Source: JABDJX01 sp039942715 (GTDB lineage: Bacteria > Pseudomonadota > Alphaproteobacteria > Rhodobacterales > Rhodobacteraceae). From it: 64,000 nucleotides of DNA. Positions 40,785 through 49,748 of the stretch are shown here, piece by piece. The stretch is taken from assembly GCA_039942715.1 (NCBI GenBank), contig JBDVBY010000006.1:682001-746000 (forward strand), given 5' to 3'. A program made the position numbers and the translations under genes. The notes beneath the pieces are model-generated. The model saw nothing but the letters and a program-made list of their open reading frames with translations, did not search any database and was not told the DNA's origin. Position 1 is the stretch's first letter. Each line of letters starts with the position of its first letter.

Positions 40785-41813
40785 CTACTTTGTGGTGCCG
40801 CGCAAGCTCACAACTGCCTCAACCGACACATGATGCGACGCAGCTTCATCATCGCTTGATTCGCTGAGTAATTCAGCCAGCAACTGACCCGTCGCCTCGC
40901 CTATTCGACGCGGATCAACCGTAACTGTGGAGAGCGTCGGATTGGCAAACCTCGACACCTCGAAATTACCAAAACCCGCAACACCAATGTCGTCGGGCAC
41001 GCGTCTGCCACTGGCTTGAAGCGTGGAAAGCGCGCCGAAAGCAGGTAAGTCGGACACGCAGAAAATGCAGTCCGTGTCAGGGAACTTTTCAAGCAAATCC
41101 GTTACCATCGACGCACCGTCATCAATTGAGATTGGCGGCTTGCCCGACATCAAAAAGCGTTCGGTGGACAGGCCTGCATCTTCCATTGCAGATCGCCACC
41201 CTGCCCGTCTTGCAGCGCCACGCGTCCATGCATCATCCGCTTCGCCAATAAAGGCGATGTTGGAATAACCACGCGCGATAAGCGCACGCGTCATATCAGC
41301 TGCAGCATCGCGATTTGAAAAACCAATCGTGTGATCAATCGGCTCTTCGGGACGCTCCCACAACTCGATAATCGGGATATTTGCATCCCCTAAAAGCCGC
41401 AGCGTGCGATCTGAATGACCGTCGTAAGACAACACAAGTGCTTCTGGCCGGCGACGCAACATCGCCTCTACAATCTGTTCTTCGCGCTCTGCTGAATAGT
41501 CCGTATATCCCAACAATATCTGTTGACCTATGCCTTCCAACTCTTGGGTAAGCGCCTGAACCGTTTCGGCAAAGTGGAGGTTGTTCAAAGACGGCACAAG
41601 AACGGCCACAAAGCCCGAGCGTTTGGTCGTCAAACTGCCCGCCATTTGGTCGGGCACATAATTCATATCGCGCACGATTTTAAGGATTCGATCCCGAGTG
41701 TCTTTTGAAACCGGGCTGTCCTTCTTCAACGCACGCGACACTGTCATGCGAGAAACACCTGCGGCACGGGCCACGTCGCGCATCGTTACGGTTGTTTTTG
41801 AAGAATTTGCCAC
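40785..41813 (-). CDS. LacI-family regulator of the CUT1 sugar operon (GntR-like)
   Basis: 342 residues. HTH and hinge VTMRDVARAAGVSRMTVSRALKKDSPVS followed by YVPDQMAGSLTTKRSGFVAVLVPSLNN, then a periplasmic-binding-protein fold with PEALVLSYDGHSDRT, TIGFSNRDA and DIGVAGFGNFEVSRFANPTLSTV. The ligand domain is closest in pattern to the gluconate repressors GntR and IdnR. It should bind the operators at 40704-40739, and a 13/14 match at 41829-41842 in front of its own gene suggests autoregulation. Confidence 0.92.
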   Translation of the reverse strand: MANSSKTTVTMRDVARAAGVSRMTVSRALKKDSPVSKDTRDRILKIVRDMNYVPDQMAGSLTTKRSGFVAVLVPSLNNLHFAETVQALTQELEGIGQQILLGYTDYSAEREEQIVEAMLRRRPEALVLSYDGHSDRTLRLLGDANIPIIELWERPEEPIDHTIGFSNRDAAADMTRALIARGYSNIAFIGEADDAWTRGAARRAGWRSAMEDAGLSTERFLMSGKPPISIDDGASMVTDLLEKFPDTDCIFCVSDLPAFGALSTLQASGRRVPDDIGVAGFGNFEVSRFANPTLSTVTVDPRRIGEATGQLLAELLSESSDDEAASHHVSVEAVVSLRGTTK

Positions 41814-41828
41814 CTTGGACCGATCACT

Positions 41829-41842
41829 TGTTAGCGGTCACA
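41829..41842. promoter_or_regulatory. LacI-type operator before its regulator gene
   Basis: TGTTAGCGGTCACA differs at one base from the site at 40704. It ends 16 to 30 nt upstream of the regulator ATG, fitting negative autoregulation. Confidence 0.65.
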
Positions 41843-41911
41843 TCATGTTTGAAGCAGCACTGCGATACAAGAGGCGTTGGCAAATCAGTGATGCGTCTGC
41901 ATTTTTATCGA

Positions 41912-41947
41912 AAGAAAAAAGAGCCCCCAAGATGAGCGGGGACCCTC
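41912..41947 (-). terminator. Intrinsic terminator of the CUT2 operon
   Basis: On the minus strand a hairpin, GAGGGTCCCC and GGGGGCTC around GCTCATCTT, is followed by TTTTTTCTTTC, 12 nt after the stop of the binding-protein gene. A small bulge is present in the stem. Confidence 0.8.
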
Positions 41948-41958
41948 AGGAGGAAGTC

Positions 41959-43002
41959 TTATTTGCCCCAGATTTTTGCGTAAGCGTCCCGGTAAGGAAT
42001 GTCCGGATCGAACGCGTTGCTATCCCCCATCTTCTCAAGACCAGACGGCGTCACCAGCGCAGGCGATGTCACATAACCCGAACACGCCTCGCCCTGAATC
42101 GCGCGGTTCAACTCGTCAACCAGCTGCCATCCCTGAAGGTTCAAAGGTTCGGCCACAGTGATCGCCTGATAGCCACCTGAGCGAATGCGCTGAAACGCAG
42201 CTTCCGATCCATCGCCAGCGGAACCAGCCTGTGGACCAGCATCTGGTGCAAGCCCTGCGGCGGCAAGCGAAGGTCCCATGAAATCAAAGTAAAGGTCGTT
42301 GATCGCCAGCGAATGCGTCCAGCTGTCACCGTACTTTTGCAGCAGGCTTGTCGTTAATGGCCCCATGCGGCTGGAGGTGTCAGCAATTGGCGTGTCGACG
42401 TATTCCAATACGGTGCCACCTGCCGCTTCCACGGTTTCCTTAAGACGATCCGCTTTGTCGATGGCGATTTGATAGGTGCTGTCAGTGAAGATCACGACAC
42501 CGATGTCTTTGCCGCCATCCTCAAGCGCCCATTCAGCGGCCACTTCGGAAACGGTCATCGCGTCGGTTGAAACGTTGGCGAAAATACCACCCGGTGCGTC
42601 GCAGCCGATCTTTGGACCGGAATGCCAGGCAACCATCGGGATGTTAGCGCCTACGACGTTTTCAAGCGCCGCCTGCTGTTCAACCGCATCAAAGCCATTG
42701 ATGATGATGCCGTCAGCCTGCAAAGCCAAAGCTTGCCCAATGGCAGCAGTACGACCCTGAATAGAACCTGCCCCATCCAATACGCGCACTTCCCAGCCGA
42801 TCTTCGCAGCTGCTTCTTCGACCCCATCAGTGACACCAAGGATGCCACCGTTTTTCAAATCACCGGCCACGACAACAATCGATTTGCCTTCCGCTGCGGC
42901 TGGTCCAGCCGTTGGACCGTCCCAAGCCATTTCGGCCAAAACCGGTGCTGCTGTAAGCATGGTGGAGGCGATAAGGCCTGCAATGAATGTTCTCTTTTGC
43001 AT
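41959..43002 (-). CDS. Sugar ABC transporter substrate-binding protein (CUT2, ribose type)
   Basis: 347 residues with signal peptide (MQKRTFIAGLIASTMLTAAPVLA). The periplasmic-binding type I fold is shown by KSIVVVAGDLKNGGILGVTDGVEEAAAKIGW in pieces, QADGIIINGFDAV, NIPMVAWHSG, and SLAINDLYFDF. A disulfide is possible between the cysteines in KIGCDAPG and EACSGY. It brings a sugar or sugar acid to the permease encoded upstream in the same operon. The substrate is not predictable, but the adjacent idonate/gluconate genes make a sugar acid plausible. Confidence 0.92.
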   Translation of the reverse strand: MQKRTFIAGLIASTMLTAAPVLAEMAWDGPTAGPAAAEGKSIVVVAGDLKNGGILGVTDGVEEAAAKIGWEVRVLDGAGSIQGRTAAIGQALALQADGIIINGFDAVEQQAALENVVGANIPMVAWHSGPKIGCDAPGGIFANVSTDAMTVSEVAAEWALEDGGKDIGVVIFTDSTYQIAIDKADRLKETVEAAGGTVLEYVDTPIADTSSRMGPLTTSLLQKYGDSWTHSLAINDLYFDFMGPSLAAAGLAPDAGPQAGSAGDGSEAAFQRIRSGGYQAITVAEPLNLQGWQLVDELNRAIQGEACSGYVTSPALVTPSGLEKMGDSNAFDPDIPYRDAYAKIWGK

Positions 43003-43032
43003 GTGTCTTCTCCCTTTAAATAATAAGTGGTT

Positions 43033-44055
43033 TCAGCGCTTTTCTGCGCCTTTTTTGCGTTGTGCATAGCCTGCGATGCCGATGGCGATCAGCAGGGTGA
43101 CCCCGTTAAACAGCGGCTCGACCCAGAATGAGCCGCCAAATTGTTGAATGCCCGATATGCCTACGGCCAGAATGGTGACGCCAACAACAGTGCCCCAGAC
43201 ATTGACGCGGCCCGGTTTGATTGTGGTCGATCCTAGGAACGCGCCGACAAGCGCTGGCAGCAAGAACTCCAACCCTACGCTCGCCTGACCAATTCGAAGC
43301 TTCGCGGCCAAAAGGACGCCTGCGAGTGCGGTCATCATGCCCGAGGCGACGAATGCGCCAATCACGTATTTCCGGGTTGGAATACCGTTAAGCTGCGCGG
43401 CGCGCTGGTTGGCGCCAATAGCATAAAGATACCGACCGATGGGCGTGTATTCCAACACAACCCACATCACGACAGTGATCGCCAAAAGGTAATAGCCGGT
43501 GATTGGCAGTCCAAAGATGAAAGTGTTGTTCAGAGCGTAAAACCCATCGGGCAACAGGCCTACCATCTGGCGGCCTCCGGTGTGCCAAAGAGCAAGTGCA
43601 TAAAGCACGGTGCCAGTGCCCAGCGTCGCAATAAAGCTGTCGATCTTGGCGACCTCAACCAACAGACCGTTGAGAAAACCAGTGAAAGCCCCAAGGGCTA
43701 GCACCATGACCACCGCAAGCGGCCAGGGCATGCCAACCATCGTTTGCAAGCTGATCGCGAGCACGTGCCACAGCACTATTCCATATCCGACCGTCAAATC
43801 GATACGACCTGCCGCCATTGGAATCATCGCTCCAAGGCTAAGCAGCGCAATAATGGCCTTATCACTGACGATAGAGCGCAAGTTTAGCATTGTTGGGAAG
43901 GTGTTCGGCAGCAGAACCGAGAACAAACCAATCAAAAATACCATTAGGATCACAAGGCCATAGACCGGCAAGAACCGCATCAGTTTTTTGCTGAAAGGCA
44001 GGCCCTGCAATTCTGCCTTGGTGGGTTCCAAAGCGTTGGATTCAAGCGATTGCAT
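43033..44055 (-). CDS. Sugar ABC transporter permease (CUT2, RbsC-like)
   Basis: 340 residues, eight or more hydrophobic spans, with the RbsC features IIALLSLGAMIPMAAGRIDLTVG, GFLNGLLVEVAKIDSFIATLGTGTVLYAL, YAIGANQRAAQLNGIPTRKY and LPALVGAFLGSTTI. It works as a homodimer with the ATPase encoded upstream, whose 3' end overlaps it by 14 nt. Unusual for the family, the first conserved segment has GRIDLTVGY rather than G.iDLSVG, a common marine variant. Confidence 0.92.
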   Translation of the reverse strand: MQSLESNALEPTKAELQGLPFSKKLMRFLPVYGLVILMVFLIGLFSVLLPNTFPTMLNLRSIVSDKAIIALLSLGAMIPMAAGRIDLTVGYGIVLWHVLAISLQTMVGMPWPLAVVMVLALGAFTGFLNGLLVEVAKIDSFIATLGTGTVLYALALWHTGGRQMVGLLPDGFYALNNTFIFGLPITGYYLLAITVVMWVVLEYTPIGRYLYAIGANQRAAQLNGIPTRKYVIGAFVASGMMTALAGVLLAAKLRIGQASVGLEFLLPALVGAFLGSTTIKPGRVNVWGTVVGVTILAVGISGIQQFGGSFWVEPLFNGVTLLIAIGIAGYAQRKKGAEKR

Positions 44056-45568
44056 GAGGCGTGTCCTTCTGGGTCGCGATATTTCCGGCCGAGGCCGTTT
44101 GGATCAAGTTTTCGGTGCTTAGGCGTGTGCCGCCAAGCTCATCAACGATTTCGCCTTGGCTGAACACGATGGCGCGGTGACAGATGCTAGCGATTTCTTC
44201 AAAGTCTGTTGAGATCACAAGAATGCCGACGCCTTCACTAAGCGCGCGGTTCATAAGCGCGTAGATTTCGGACTTTGCGCCAACGTCGACGCCTGCTGTC
44301 GGATCTTCACACAACAGAAGCTTGCGTTTGGTGGCCAGCCAGCGACCCATAACCACCTTTTGTTGATTGCCGCCCGACAAGGCCTCAATGGCTAAACTGG
44401 GATCGTTTGGCGAAAGACCAAGCTCAGCCCCAATGATTGCGGCTTGCTCGGACTCAACCTTGGGCGAGAGCATTTGGAACAGTTTCCGCCCAATACTTTC
44501 TGGGTTCAAAAACGTGTTCTCGCGGATTGACAGGCTCATCGCTACAGACTCTTCGGTGCGATCTTTGGCGATCAACCCAACACCTGAAGCTAGAGCGCTT
44601 TGCGGGGTGGACAGATTAGGCGTTTGACCTTCCAGTGTCACTTGCCCATCAAATGGCATCAGACCGAAAAGTGCGCGCGAAATAGCTTCGTGCCCGGCGC
44701 CGCGCAATCCCACCAAACCGACGATCTCGTTTTGTTTGAGCGAGAAATCAAGCGGACCGACACCGCCCACTTTAAAGCGATCCAGCCGTAGCACTTCAGC
44801 ACCCGGCGCATCCGTCACCTTAACTGTCTCGCGGGTTTTGCGCCCAACGATTTTTTGCACCAGTTCTTCAGGTGTCGTGTGCGCAATGTCGCGCATGCCA
44901 ACCATTTCGCCATCGCGAAGAACGGCCACACGATCAGCAATTTCAAAAATTTCATCCAAGCGATGGCTGACATAGATCATACCAACGCCGCGTTCGCGCA
45001 ATGGACGGATTGCTGCAAACAAGCGACCGACTTCGTCAGCAGGCAGCGATGCGGTTGGCTCGTCCAACACCAAAAACTCGCTATCAACAGCCAACGCGCG
45101 CGCAATCGCCACAAGCGACTTTTCAGTGCGCGACAGGTTCTCAACCCGTTCGGTCGGTTCAAAGTCGCAATCAACCTTTTGCAATGCGGCGGCGGCGAAT
45201 TTCTCAACCTCACCCCATTTGATCATGCCCGACTTTTTGGCAAAGCCGAGCGCGAGGGCAATGTTTTCAGCAACCGTCATCCATTCGATCAAGCCAAGGT
45301 CTTGGTGAATGAACGCCACCTTTTGGCGCTCGCCAAATCCGGCCGGTCTATGCTGATACGGAGTACCATCAATCAGAACGCGCCCTTTGTCCGGCGCGTG
45401 AATGCCGCCCAATACTTTGATCAGAGTAGACTTGCCCGCACCGTTCTCGCCAAGCAAAGCAACAATCTCGCCGCGCCCAACAGACAAAGAGACATCGCGC
45501 AGCGCATATGTGCCACCAAAATGCTTATCGATGCCGTCAAAAAACAGCCCTGACTGCAGGTTTTGCAT
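44042..45568 (-). CDS. Sugar ABC transporter ATP-binding protein (RbsA/MglA-like)
   Basis: About 508 residues with two ABC halves. First half: Walker A GENGAGKST, FLVLDEPTASLP, HRLDEIFEIADRVAVLRDG. Second half: a degenerate P-loop GLRGAGHEAISRALFG, LSGGNQQKVVMGRWL and LLCEDPTAGVDVGAKSEIY. This asymmetry is normal for CUT2 ATPases. The ATG at 45568 follows GGAGGAGGC; an in-frame upstream start at 45646 would run through the operators and is rejected. It is the first gene of the leftward operon 45568-41959. Confidence 0.93.
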   Translation of the reverse strand: MQNLQSGLFFDGIDKHFGGTYALRDVSLSVGRGEIVALLGENGAGKSTLIKVLGGIHAPDKGRVLIDGTPYQHRPAGFGERQKVAFIHQDLGLIEWMTVAENIALALGFAKKSGMIKWGEVEKFAAAALQKVDCDFEPTERVENLSRTEKSLVAIARALAVDSEFLVLDEPTASLPADEVGRLFAAIRPLRERGVGMIYVSHRLDEIFEIADRVAVLRDGEMVGMRDIAHTTPEELVQKIVGRKTRETVKVTDAPGAEVLRLDRFKVGGVGPLDFSLKQNEIVGLVGLRGAGHEAISRALFGLMPFDGQVTLEGQTPNLSTPQSALASGVGLIAKDRTEESVAMSLSIRENTFLNPESIGRKLFQMLSPKVESEQAAIIGAELGLSPNDPSLAIEALSGGNQQKVVMGRWLATKRKLLLCEDPTAGVDVGAKSEIYALMNRALSEGVGILVISTDFEEIASICHRAIVFSQGEIVDELGGTRLSTENLIQTASAGNIATQKDTPHAIA

Positions 45569-45595
45569 TTTGCCTCCTCCCAGGCCGAGCACTTG

Positions 45596-45610
45596 AGTTA
45601 CCCGTAACGT
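45596..45610. promoter_or_regulatory. LacI-type operator A before the CUT2 operon
   Basis: AGTTACCCGTAACGT, arms GTTAC/GTAAC, 28 nt upstream of the ATPase ATG. Identical to the copy at 45653-45667, centres 57 bp apart in the divergent promoter region. Confidence 0.8.
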
Positions 45611-45652
45611 TGCGCTAATGCTTGTCGCATTAACGTCGTCTGTCAAGAATTA

Positions 45653-45667
45653 AGTTACCCGTAACGT
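45653..45667. promoter_or_regulatory. LacI-type operator B before the divergent regulator
   Basis: Second exact copy of AGTTACCCGTAACGT, ending 12 nt before the regulator ATG at 45680, so binding would block regulator expression too. The pair may loop the 57-bp region. Confidence 0.8.
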
Positions 45668-45679
45668 AAATCTGAAAAA

Positions 45680-46711
45680 ATGGTCGAAAAACAAAGTAAA
45701 ATCAATAAGGTTAGCCTCTCTCAAGTGGCGCGTGAAGCGGGGGTCTCCAAGATGACCGCAAGCCGGGTTCTACGCTCGGAAGGTGGTTACTCTGAAAAGA
45801 CCCGCGTCAAAGTCATGGCGAAAGTTGATGAGCTTGGCTACCTGCCGAATCGCCTTGCGACCGTTTTTGCGGGTGACAAGAGCTCGACCTTTGTAGGTGT
45901 TTCGATTCCCGATCTGGGGAATGAAGTTTTTGCGCAAGTTCTGGAAGGGATCGATCGCAAACTGGGCGCTCTTGGGCACCAATCCGTTTTGGGTTTGACT
46001 CAGCATACGATGCAAGAGGAAGAAAACTGGATACGCACCGTTTTGTCTTGGCAGCCTGCGGGATTGATTTTGACGGGTCGGTATCATTCGCAATCGGCCA
46101 TCGAAATGCTACGCAACGCTGGCATTCCAATTGTTGAGATTTGGGATTTGAACTCTAGCCCGCTCGATATCAGTGTAGGCATCAATCACTTTGATGCAGG
46201 CTTTGATATGGGCAGGTATTTGGTGGGTTGCGGCTACAAGAAAATTGGCTACGTCGGAACATCGCATGACACAGCCAACGCAGCTTCAACGCGGCTTGAT
46301 GGATTTTGCAAGGCGGTTGAAGGTGGCGGTGGGACAGTCGAACGTCAGCTTTGCCTGCACGACACAGCCACCTACTATCCGGGTTTTTACGGCACTGAAC
46401 AGCTTCTTGGCGGTGCCCGTGGTATCGAATGTATTTTCTACCAAAACGACGCGATGGCTTTTGGCGGTCTCCAGTATTGCGAAAGCAAAGGGATGTCTGT
46501 TCCCGATGATATGGGAATCGCCGGTTGGGGGGATTTGCCAATTGCATCCGTTATGGGAAAGCGCCTGACATCGATGCATGTTCCACACCTAAAACTAGGG
46601 CAAGCAGCCGCAGAGATGATGATGGCGCGACTTTCAGATGAACCTGTTGAAACCTGCCGCGATATTGGCTTTCGCTTGATCCCCGGCTCGACCGTCACCG
46701 CACCTACTTAG
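45680..46711 (+). CDS. LacI-family regulator of the CUT2 transporter
   Basis: 343 residues. HTH VSLSQVAREAGVSKMTASRVLRSEGGYS with hinge YLPNRLATVFAGDKSSTFVGVSIPDLGN, then the ligand fold with PAGLILTGRYH, ISVGINHFDAGF, GYKKIGYVGTSHDTANA and DDMGIAGWGDLPIASVMGKRLTS. It is divergent from the ATPase gene and should bind the two AGTTACCCGTAACGT sites. Its stop overlaps the stop of the next, convergent LacI gene by four bases. Confidence 0.92.
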   Translation: MVEKQSKINKVSLSQVAREAGVSKMTASRVLRSEGGYSEKTRVKVMAKVDELGYLPNRLATVFAGDKSSTFVGVSIPDLGNEVFAQVLEGIDRKLGALGHQSVLGLTQHTMQEEENWIRTVLSWQPAGLILTGRYHSQSAIEMLRNAGIPIVEIWDLNSSPLDISVGINHFDAGFDMGRYLVGCGYKKIGYVGTSHDTANAASTRLDGFCKAVEGGGGTVERQLCLHDTATYYPGFYGTEQLLGGARGIECIFYQNDAMAFGGLQYCESKGMSVPDDMGIAGWGDLPIASVMGKRLTSMHVPHLKLGQAAAEMMMARLSDEPVETCRDIGFRLIPGSTVTAPT

Positions 46712-47709
46712 GTCGTTCCTCCAACCACCAATCGAACGTCCACCTTTTCGACACGCGGCACGTCTTTGCTGTCGGCAAGATTAAGCAGCAACTCTGCTGC
46801 CGTTTCGCCAATCTGTCTCGCTTGAACATCAACAGTCGTAATCTTTGGCTCGGCAATTGCGGCGACTTCAAAGTGACCAAATCCGGTAACTGCGAGTTGA
46901 CCCGGCACATCAATACCAAGACGCGCGCAAGCGCTTAGAACACCAAAGGCAACTGGGTCCGAGACGCAAACAATCCCATCATATTTGAGCAACGCTCGCC
47001 CCTGCTTCTCTGCCAGTCGCGCCCCGTGGCGCATAGATACTGGCGCTTCGCCTGCGTCCAAAACAGATATTGGTGGCAACCCAAGCTTTTCAGCGGCCGC
47101 AATCGCGCCCGCACGGCGCTCGGCACCACGCAGGTCACCACCCTCAGAGGCACCGACAAAAGCCAGTTTTCGCCGTCCGCTGTGCGCCAGATGTTCAATC
47201 AAAGGTTCCATTGCAGCAAAGTTCGAAAACCCCACCACATGCCCCAAAGGCTTGGCGGGCAAATCCCACATTTCAACGACGGGAACGCCGCGCGCAGCGA
47301 CCAGATCACGGGTTGCGTCGGTATGAAAGCCGCCCGTGAGAACCAAAGCCTCTGGATTTCGCGCCAATAATTGGCGCACCAATATTTCCTCGCGATCAAT
47401 ACGATAGTTTGTGGCGCCAAGCAGGATTTGCATGCCACTATCGGCCAAAGCAGTGCTTAGAGCGCGGTACGTTTCAGCAAAGTTGGCATTGTTCACAGAA
47501 GGCAAAGTCACCGCGACAAACCCGCTTTTCTGGGTGCGAAATGCTTGCGCCGTTGTGTCGTAAACATAGCCCATCTCATGCGCTACTTTTTGGATACGAT
47601 TGCGCGTTTCAGCACTTACGGTTTCGTCATTGCGAAGCGCACGCGACACGGTCATCGGCGACATGCCAACGCTCTTTGCCAGATCACGCATAGTGACACG
47701 ACCACTCAT
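46708..47709 (-). CDS. LacI-family regulator of the idonate/gluconate cluster (GntR/IdnR-like)
   Basis: 333 residues. HTH VTMRDLAKSVGMSPMTVSRALRNDETVS, hinge YVYDTTAQAFRTQKSGFVAVTLPSVNN, ligand fold with PEALVLTGGFHTDATRD, HVVGFSNFAAM and LAVTGFGHFEVAAIAEPKITTVDV. The wording is very close to E. coli GntR. It is the last gene of the leftward operon that starts with idnO. The operators 49749-49776 are the E. coli GntR/IdnR consensus, so this regulator is the best candidate to bind them. Confidence 0.92.
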   Translation of the reverse strand: MSGRVTMRDLAKSVGMSPMTVSRALRNDETVSAETRNRIQKVAHEMGYVYDTTAQAFRTQKSGFVAVTLPSVNNANFAETYRALSTALADSGMQILLGATNYRIDREEILVRQLLARNPEALVLTGGFHTDATRDLVAARGVPVVEMWDLPAKPLGHVVGFSNFAAMEPLIEHLAHSGRRKLAFVGASEGGDLRGAERRAGAIAAAEKLGLPPISVLDAGEAPVSMRHGARLAEKQGRALLKYDGIVCVSDPVAFGVLSACARLGIDVPGQLAVTGFGHFEVAAIAEPKITTVDVQARQIGETAAELLLNLADSKDVPRVEKVDVRLVVGGTT

Positions 47710-47712
47710 GTC

Positions 47713-48045
47713 TTAAGCCTTGTATTCATGCCGTTGTGTCACGTGGTGATGAATGCGCCCGTCAAAAAACTCGGACACAACTTCACCCGTCACTTCCTTT
47801 GATTGGTACCGCGCAGGCGCTTCTAAAGCGGCCTCCATCGTTTCAGTATCCGGGTAGCTGATGGCAAGGATAAGCGGAAACTCGGGCGCCCCCGGATCGC
47901 GATCATCACTAAACATCACCCGCACGTCTGTATTGCCCGGAAATTGCGTCCAGAGCGGCACAAGCCTGTCTTGGACGGCAGCGCGAAACGCATCTGTTTT
48001 GCCCAGCTTCACAGACCCTTCAAACAATGCAAAACGTGTAATCAT
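47713..48045 (-). CDS. Dimeric alpha/beta-barrel protein (EthD/monooxygenase-like)
   Basis: 110 residues, MITRFALFEGSVKLGKTDAFRAAVQDRLVPLW, then FPLILAISYPDTETMEAALEAPARYQSKEVTGEV. The pattern of a ferredoxin-like strand, helix and M..AL.s..R is that of dimeric alpha-beta barrels such as EthD or antibiotic monooxygenase-like proteins. No catalytic residues can be named. It overlaps the dehydrogenase upstream by 4 nt (ATGA) and precedes the regulator by 3 nt, so it belongs to the sugar-acid operon. Confidence 0.75.
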   Translation of the reverse strand: MITRFALFEGSVKLGKTDAFRAAVQDRLVPLWTQFPGNTDVRVMFSDDRDPGAPEFPLILAISYPDTETMEAALEAPARYQSKEVTGEVVSEFFDGRIHHHVTQRHEYKA

Positions 48046-48929
48046 GGGGCAACTTCCTCTTTTGCACCTTGGAAAAACTCCATCACGGCGGCCTGATCCT
48101 CACCACCCAAACCGGCGGCCGTCAGCATTCTGTGAATCTCTCCACAAAGCGCCGTCATAGGCATGGACGTGCCGGTTTGTCGGGCAAGATCGTTCACCAT
48201 GTTCAAATCTTTGACCATATTATCGATGCGCCCAGTGCGCCGATAATCTTTGGTCGCATAGCGTGGCAAATACTCCTGCAACAACGCACTATCCGCGCGC
48301 CCGCCTTTCAAAGCCTGTGGGATTTTCTCAGCGTCCACCCCTGCATCAAGCGCAAGTTGCGTGGCCTCGGCAACGGCCAAGAATCCCAAGCCACAAAGCA
48401 CTTGATTGATCAGTTTCGTGGTCTGCCCTGCCCCGGACGGCCCCATATGAGTGTAATTGGCAGCAACGTGTTTCAGAACATTGTTCGCCTTCGCAACGTC
48501 CGCTTCGCTGCCGCCAGCCATCAGTGTCAGCTCTCCGATCAACGCTTTTGGTGCGCCGCCCGACAAAGGGCTGTCGACCCATCCTAACCCTTTGTCCCCG
48601 GCCATTTCAGCGTACTTTCGCGTGGCATCGGGTGCGATAGATGACATGTCGATGATAAGTGTCCCTGGCTTGGCACCATCAACGATTCCTTTGTCGCCAA
48701 ACGCCGCAATTTCCACAATGCGAGAGGAATTCAGACTTGTGATGACGTAATTCGACGCCGCCGCGACGTCGGCGGCACAGGCAGCGGCGGTTGCCCCCTT
48801 TTCCTCCAACTCGGCGACTTTGTCAGCGTCCAGATCAAACACCGTCAGTTGATTACCTGTTTCCAAAAGCCGTGCGCCGATAGCGCCGCCCATGGCACCT
48901 GCACCGATTAGACCAACGTTCTCACCCAT
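48042..48929 (-). CDS. Beta-hydroxyacid dehydrogenase (3-hydroxyisobutyrate/tartronate semialdehyde type)
   Basis: About 295 residues. Nucleotide loop VGLIGAGAMGGAIGARLLETG, catalytic lysine region GAGQTTKLINQVLCGLG with Lys and Asn, and substrate motif DSPLSGGAPKALIGELTLMAGG. The family includes HIBADH, tartronate semialdehyde reductase and 6-phosphogluconate-like enzymes. In this operon it probably acts on a sugar-acid intermediate. I chose ATG 48929, where the domain begins and AAGGAAGG precedes; the frame extends upstream without a site. Confidence 0.9.
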   Translation of the reverse strand: MGENVGLIGAGAMGGAIGARLLETGNQLTVFDLDADKVAELEEKGATAAACAADVAAASNYVITSLNSSRIVEIAAFGDKGIVDGAKPGTLIIDMSSIAPDATRKYAEMAGDKGLGWVDSPLSGGAPKALIGELTLMAGGSEADVAKANNVLKHVAANYTHMGPSGAGQTTKLINQVLCGLGFLAVAEATQLALDAGVDAEKIPQALKGGRADSALLQEYLPRYATKDYRRTGRIDNMVKDLNMVNDLARQTGTSMPMTALCGEIHRMLTAAGLGGEDQAAVMEFFQGAKEEVAP

Positions 48930-48942
48930 TTCATTACCTTCC

Positions 48943-49704
48943 TTACAGCGACGCAGTAATTCCACCATCCACATAGAGCGTGTGACCGTTCACGAAACTT
49001 GACGCGGCAGAAGACAGAAACACGCATGCGCCAACAAGTTCGTCAACGTTGCCCCAGCGCCCGGCAGGTGTTCGCTTTTCCAACCAAGCCGAGAATTCAG
49101 GATCAGCCACCAAAGCCGCATTTAAGGGTGTATCAAAGTACCCTGGCGCAATCGCGTTACATTGCAGCCCGTGTTTGGCCCAATCCGTCGCCATGCCTTT
49201 GGTTAAATTACCAACGGCCCCTTTGGTCGCGGTGTATGGCGCAATGCCTGGTCGCGCGAGAGCAGTTTGAACAGAGGCGATGTTGATGACCTTGCCCGCT
49301 CCGCGTCCGATCATGTGGCGCGCAACGGCTTGGCCAACATGAAACACACTGGCGACATTGGTTTGCAGCAGCTTTTCAAAAGCGTCAGCCGGAAAGTTCT
49401 CTAATTCGGTGCGATGCTGCATCCCCGCATTGTTCACCAAAATGTCTATGGCTCCAGTATTGGACTCAAATCCATCAACCGCGGCGCGCGCACCATCGTG
49501 GTCAGTGGCATCAAATGCCAACGTGTGCACCACAGCGCCTTTCGCTCTCAAAGTTTCAGCTGCTGCCTCAAGCTTGGCTACATCGCGTCCGTTCAGCACG
49601 ATTTCGGCCCCAGCCTCTGCGAGCCCTTGCGCAAGCGCATATCCAATGCCCTGTGACGACCCCGTGATAAGTGCGCGTTTCGATTTCAGCGAAAACAAGT
49701 CCAT
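48943..49704 (-). CDS. idnO: Gluconate 5-dehydrogenase-like SDR
   Basis: Interconverts 5-ketogluconate and D-gluconate with NAD(P). 253 residues: MDLFSLKSKRALITGSSQGIGYALAQGL (nucleotide loop), NNAGMQHR, the catalytic serine/tyrosine/lysine in IASVQTALARPGIAPYTATKGAV, and the family end APGYFDTPLNAALVADPEFSAWLEKRTPAGRWG. The wording parallels E. coli IdnO over its whole length. ATG 49704 follows GAAGAA. First gene of the leftward operon, with tandem operators 45 nt upstream. Confidence 0.9.
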   Translation of the reverse strand: MDLFSLKSKRALITGSSQGIGYALAQGLAEAGAEIVLNGRDVAKLEAAAETLRAKGAVVHTLAFDATDHDGARAAVDGFESNTGAIDILVNNAGMQHRTELENFPADAFEKLLQTNVASVFHVGQAVARHMIGRGAGKVINIASVQTALARPGIAPYTATKGAVGNLTKGMATDWAKHGLQCNAIAPGYFDTPLNAALVADPEFSAWLEKRTPAGRWGNVDELVGACVFLSSAASSFVNGHTLYVDGGITASL

Positions 49705-49748
49705 GATTTCTTCTTTCAACGTTGCGCGCCCACTTGACGAGCGCTGAA

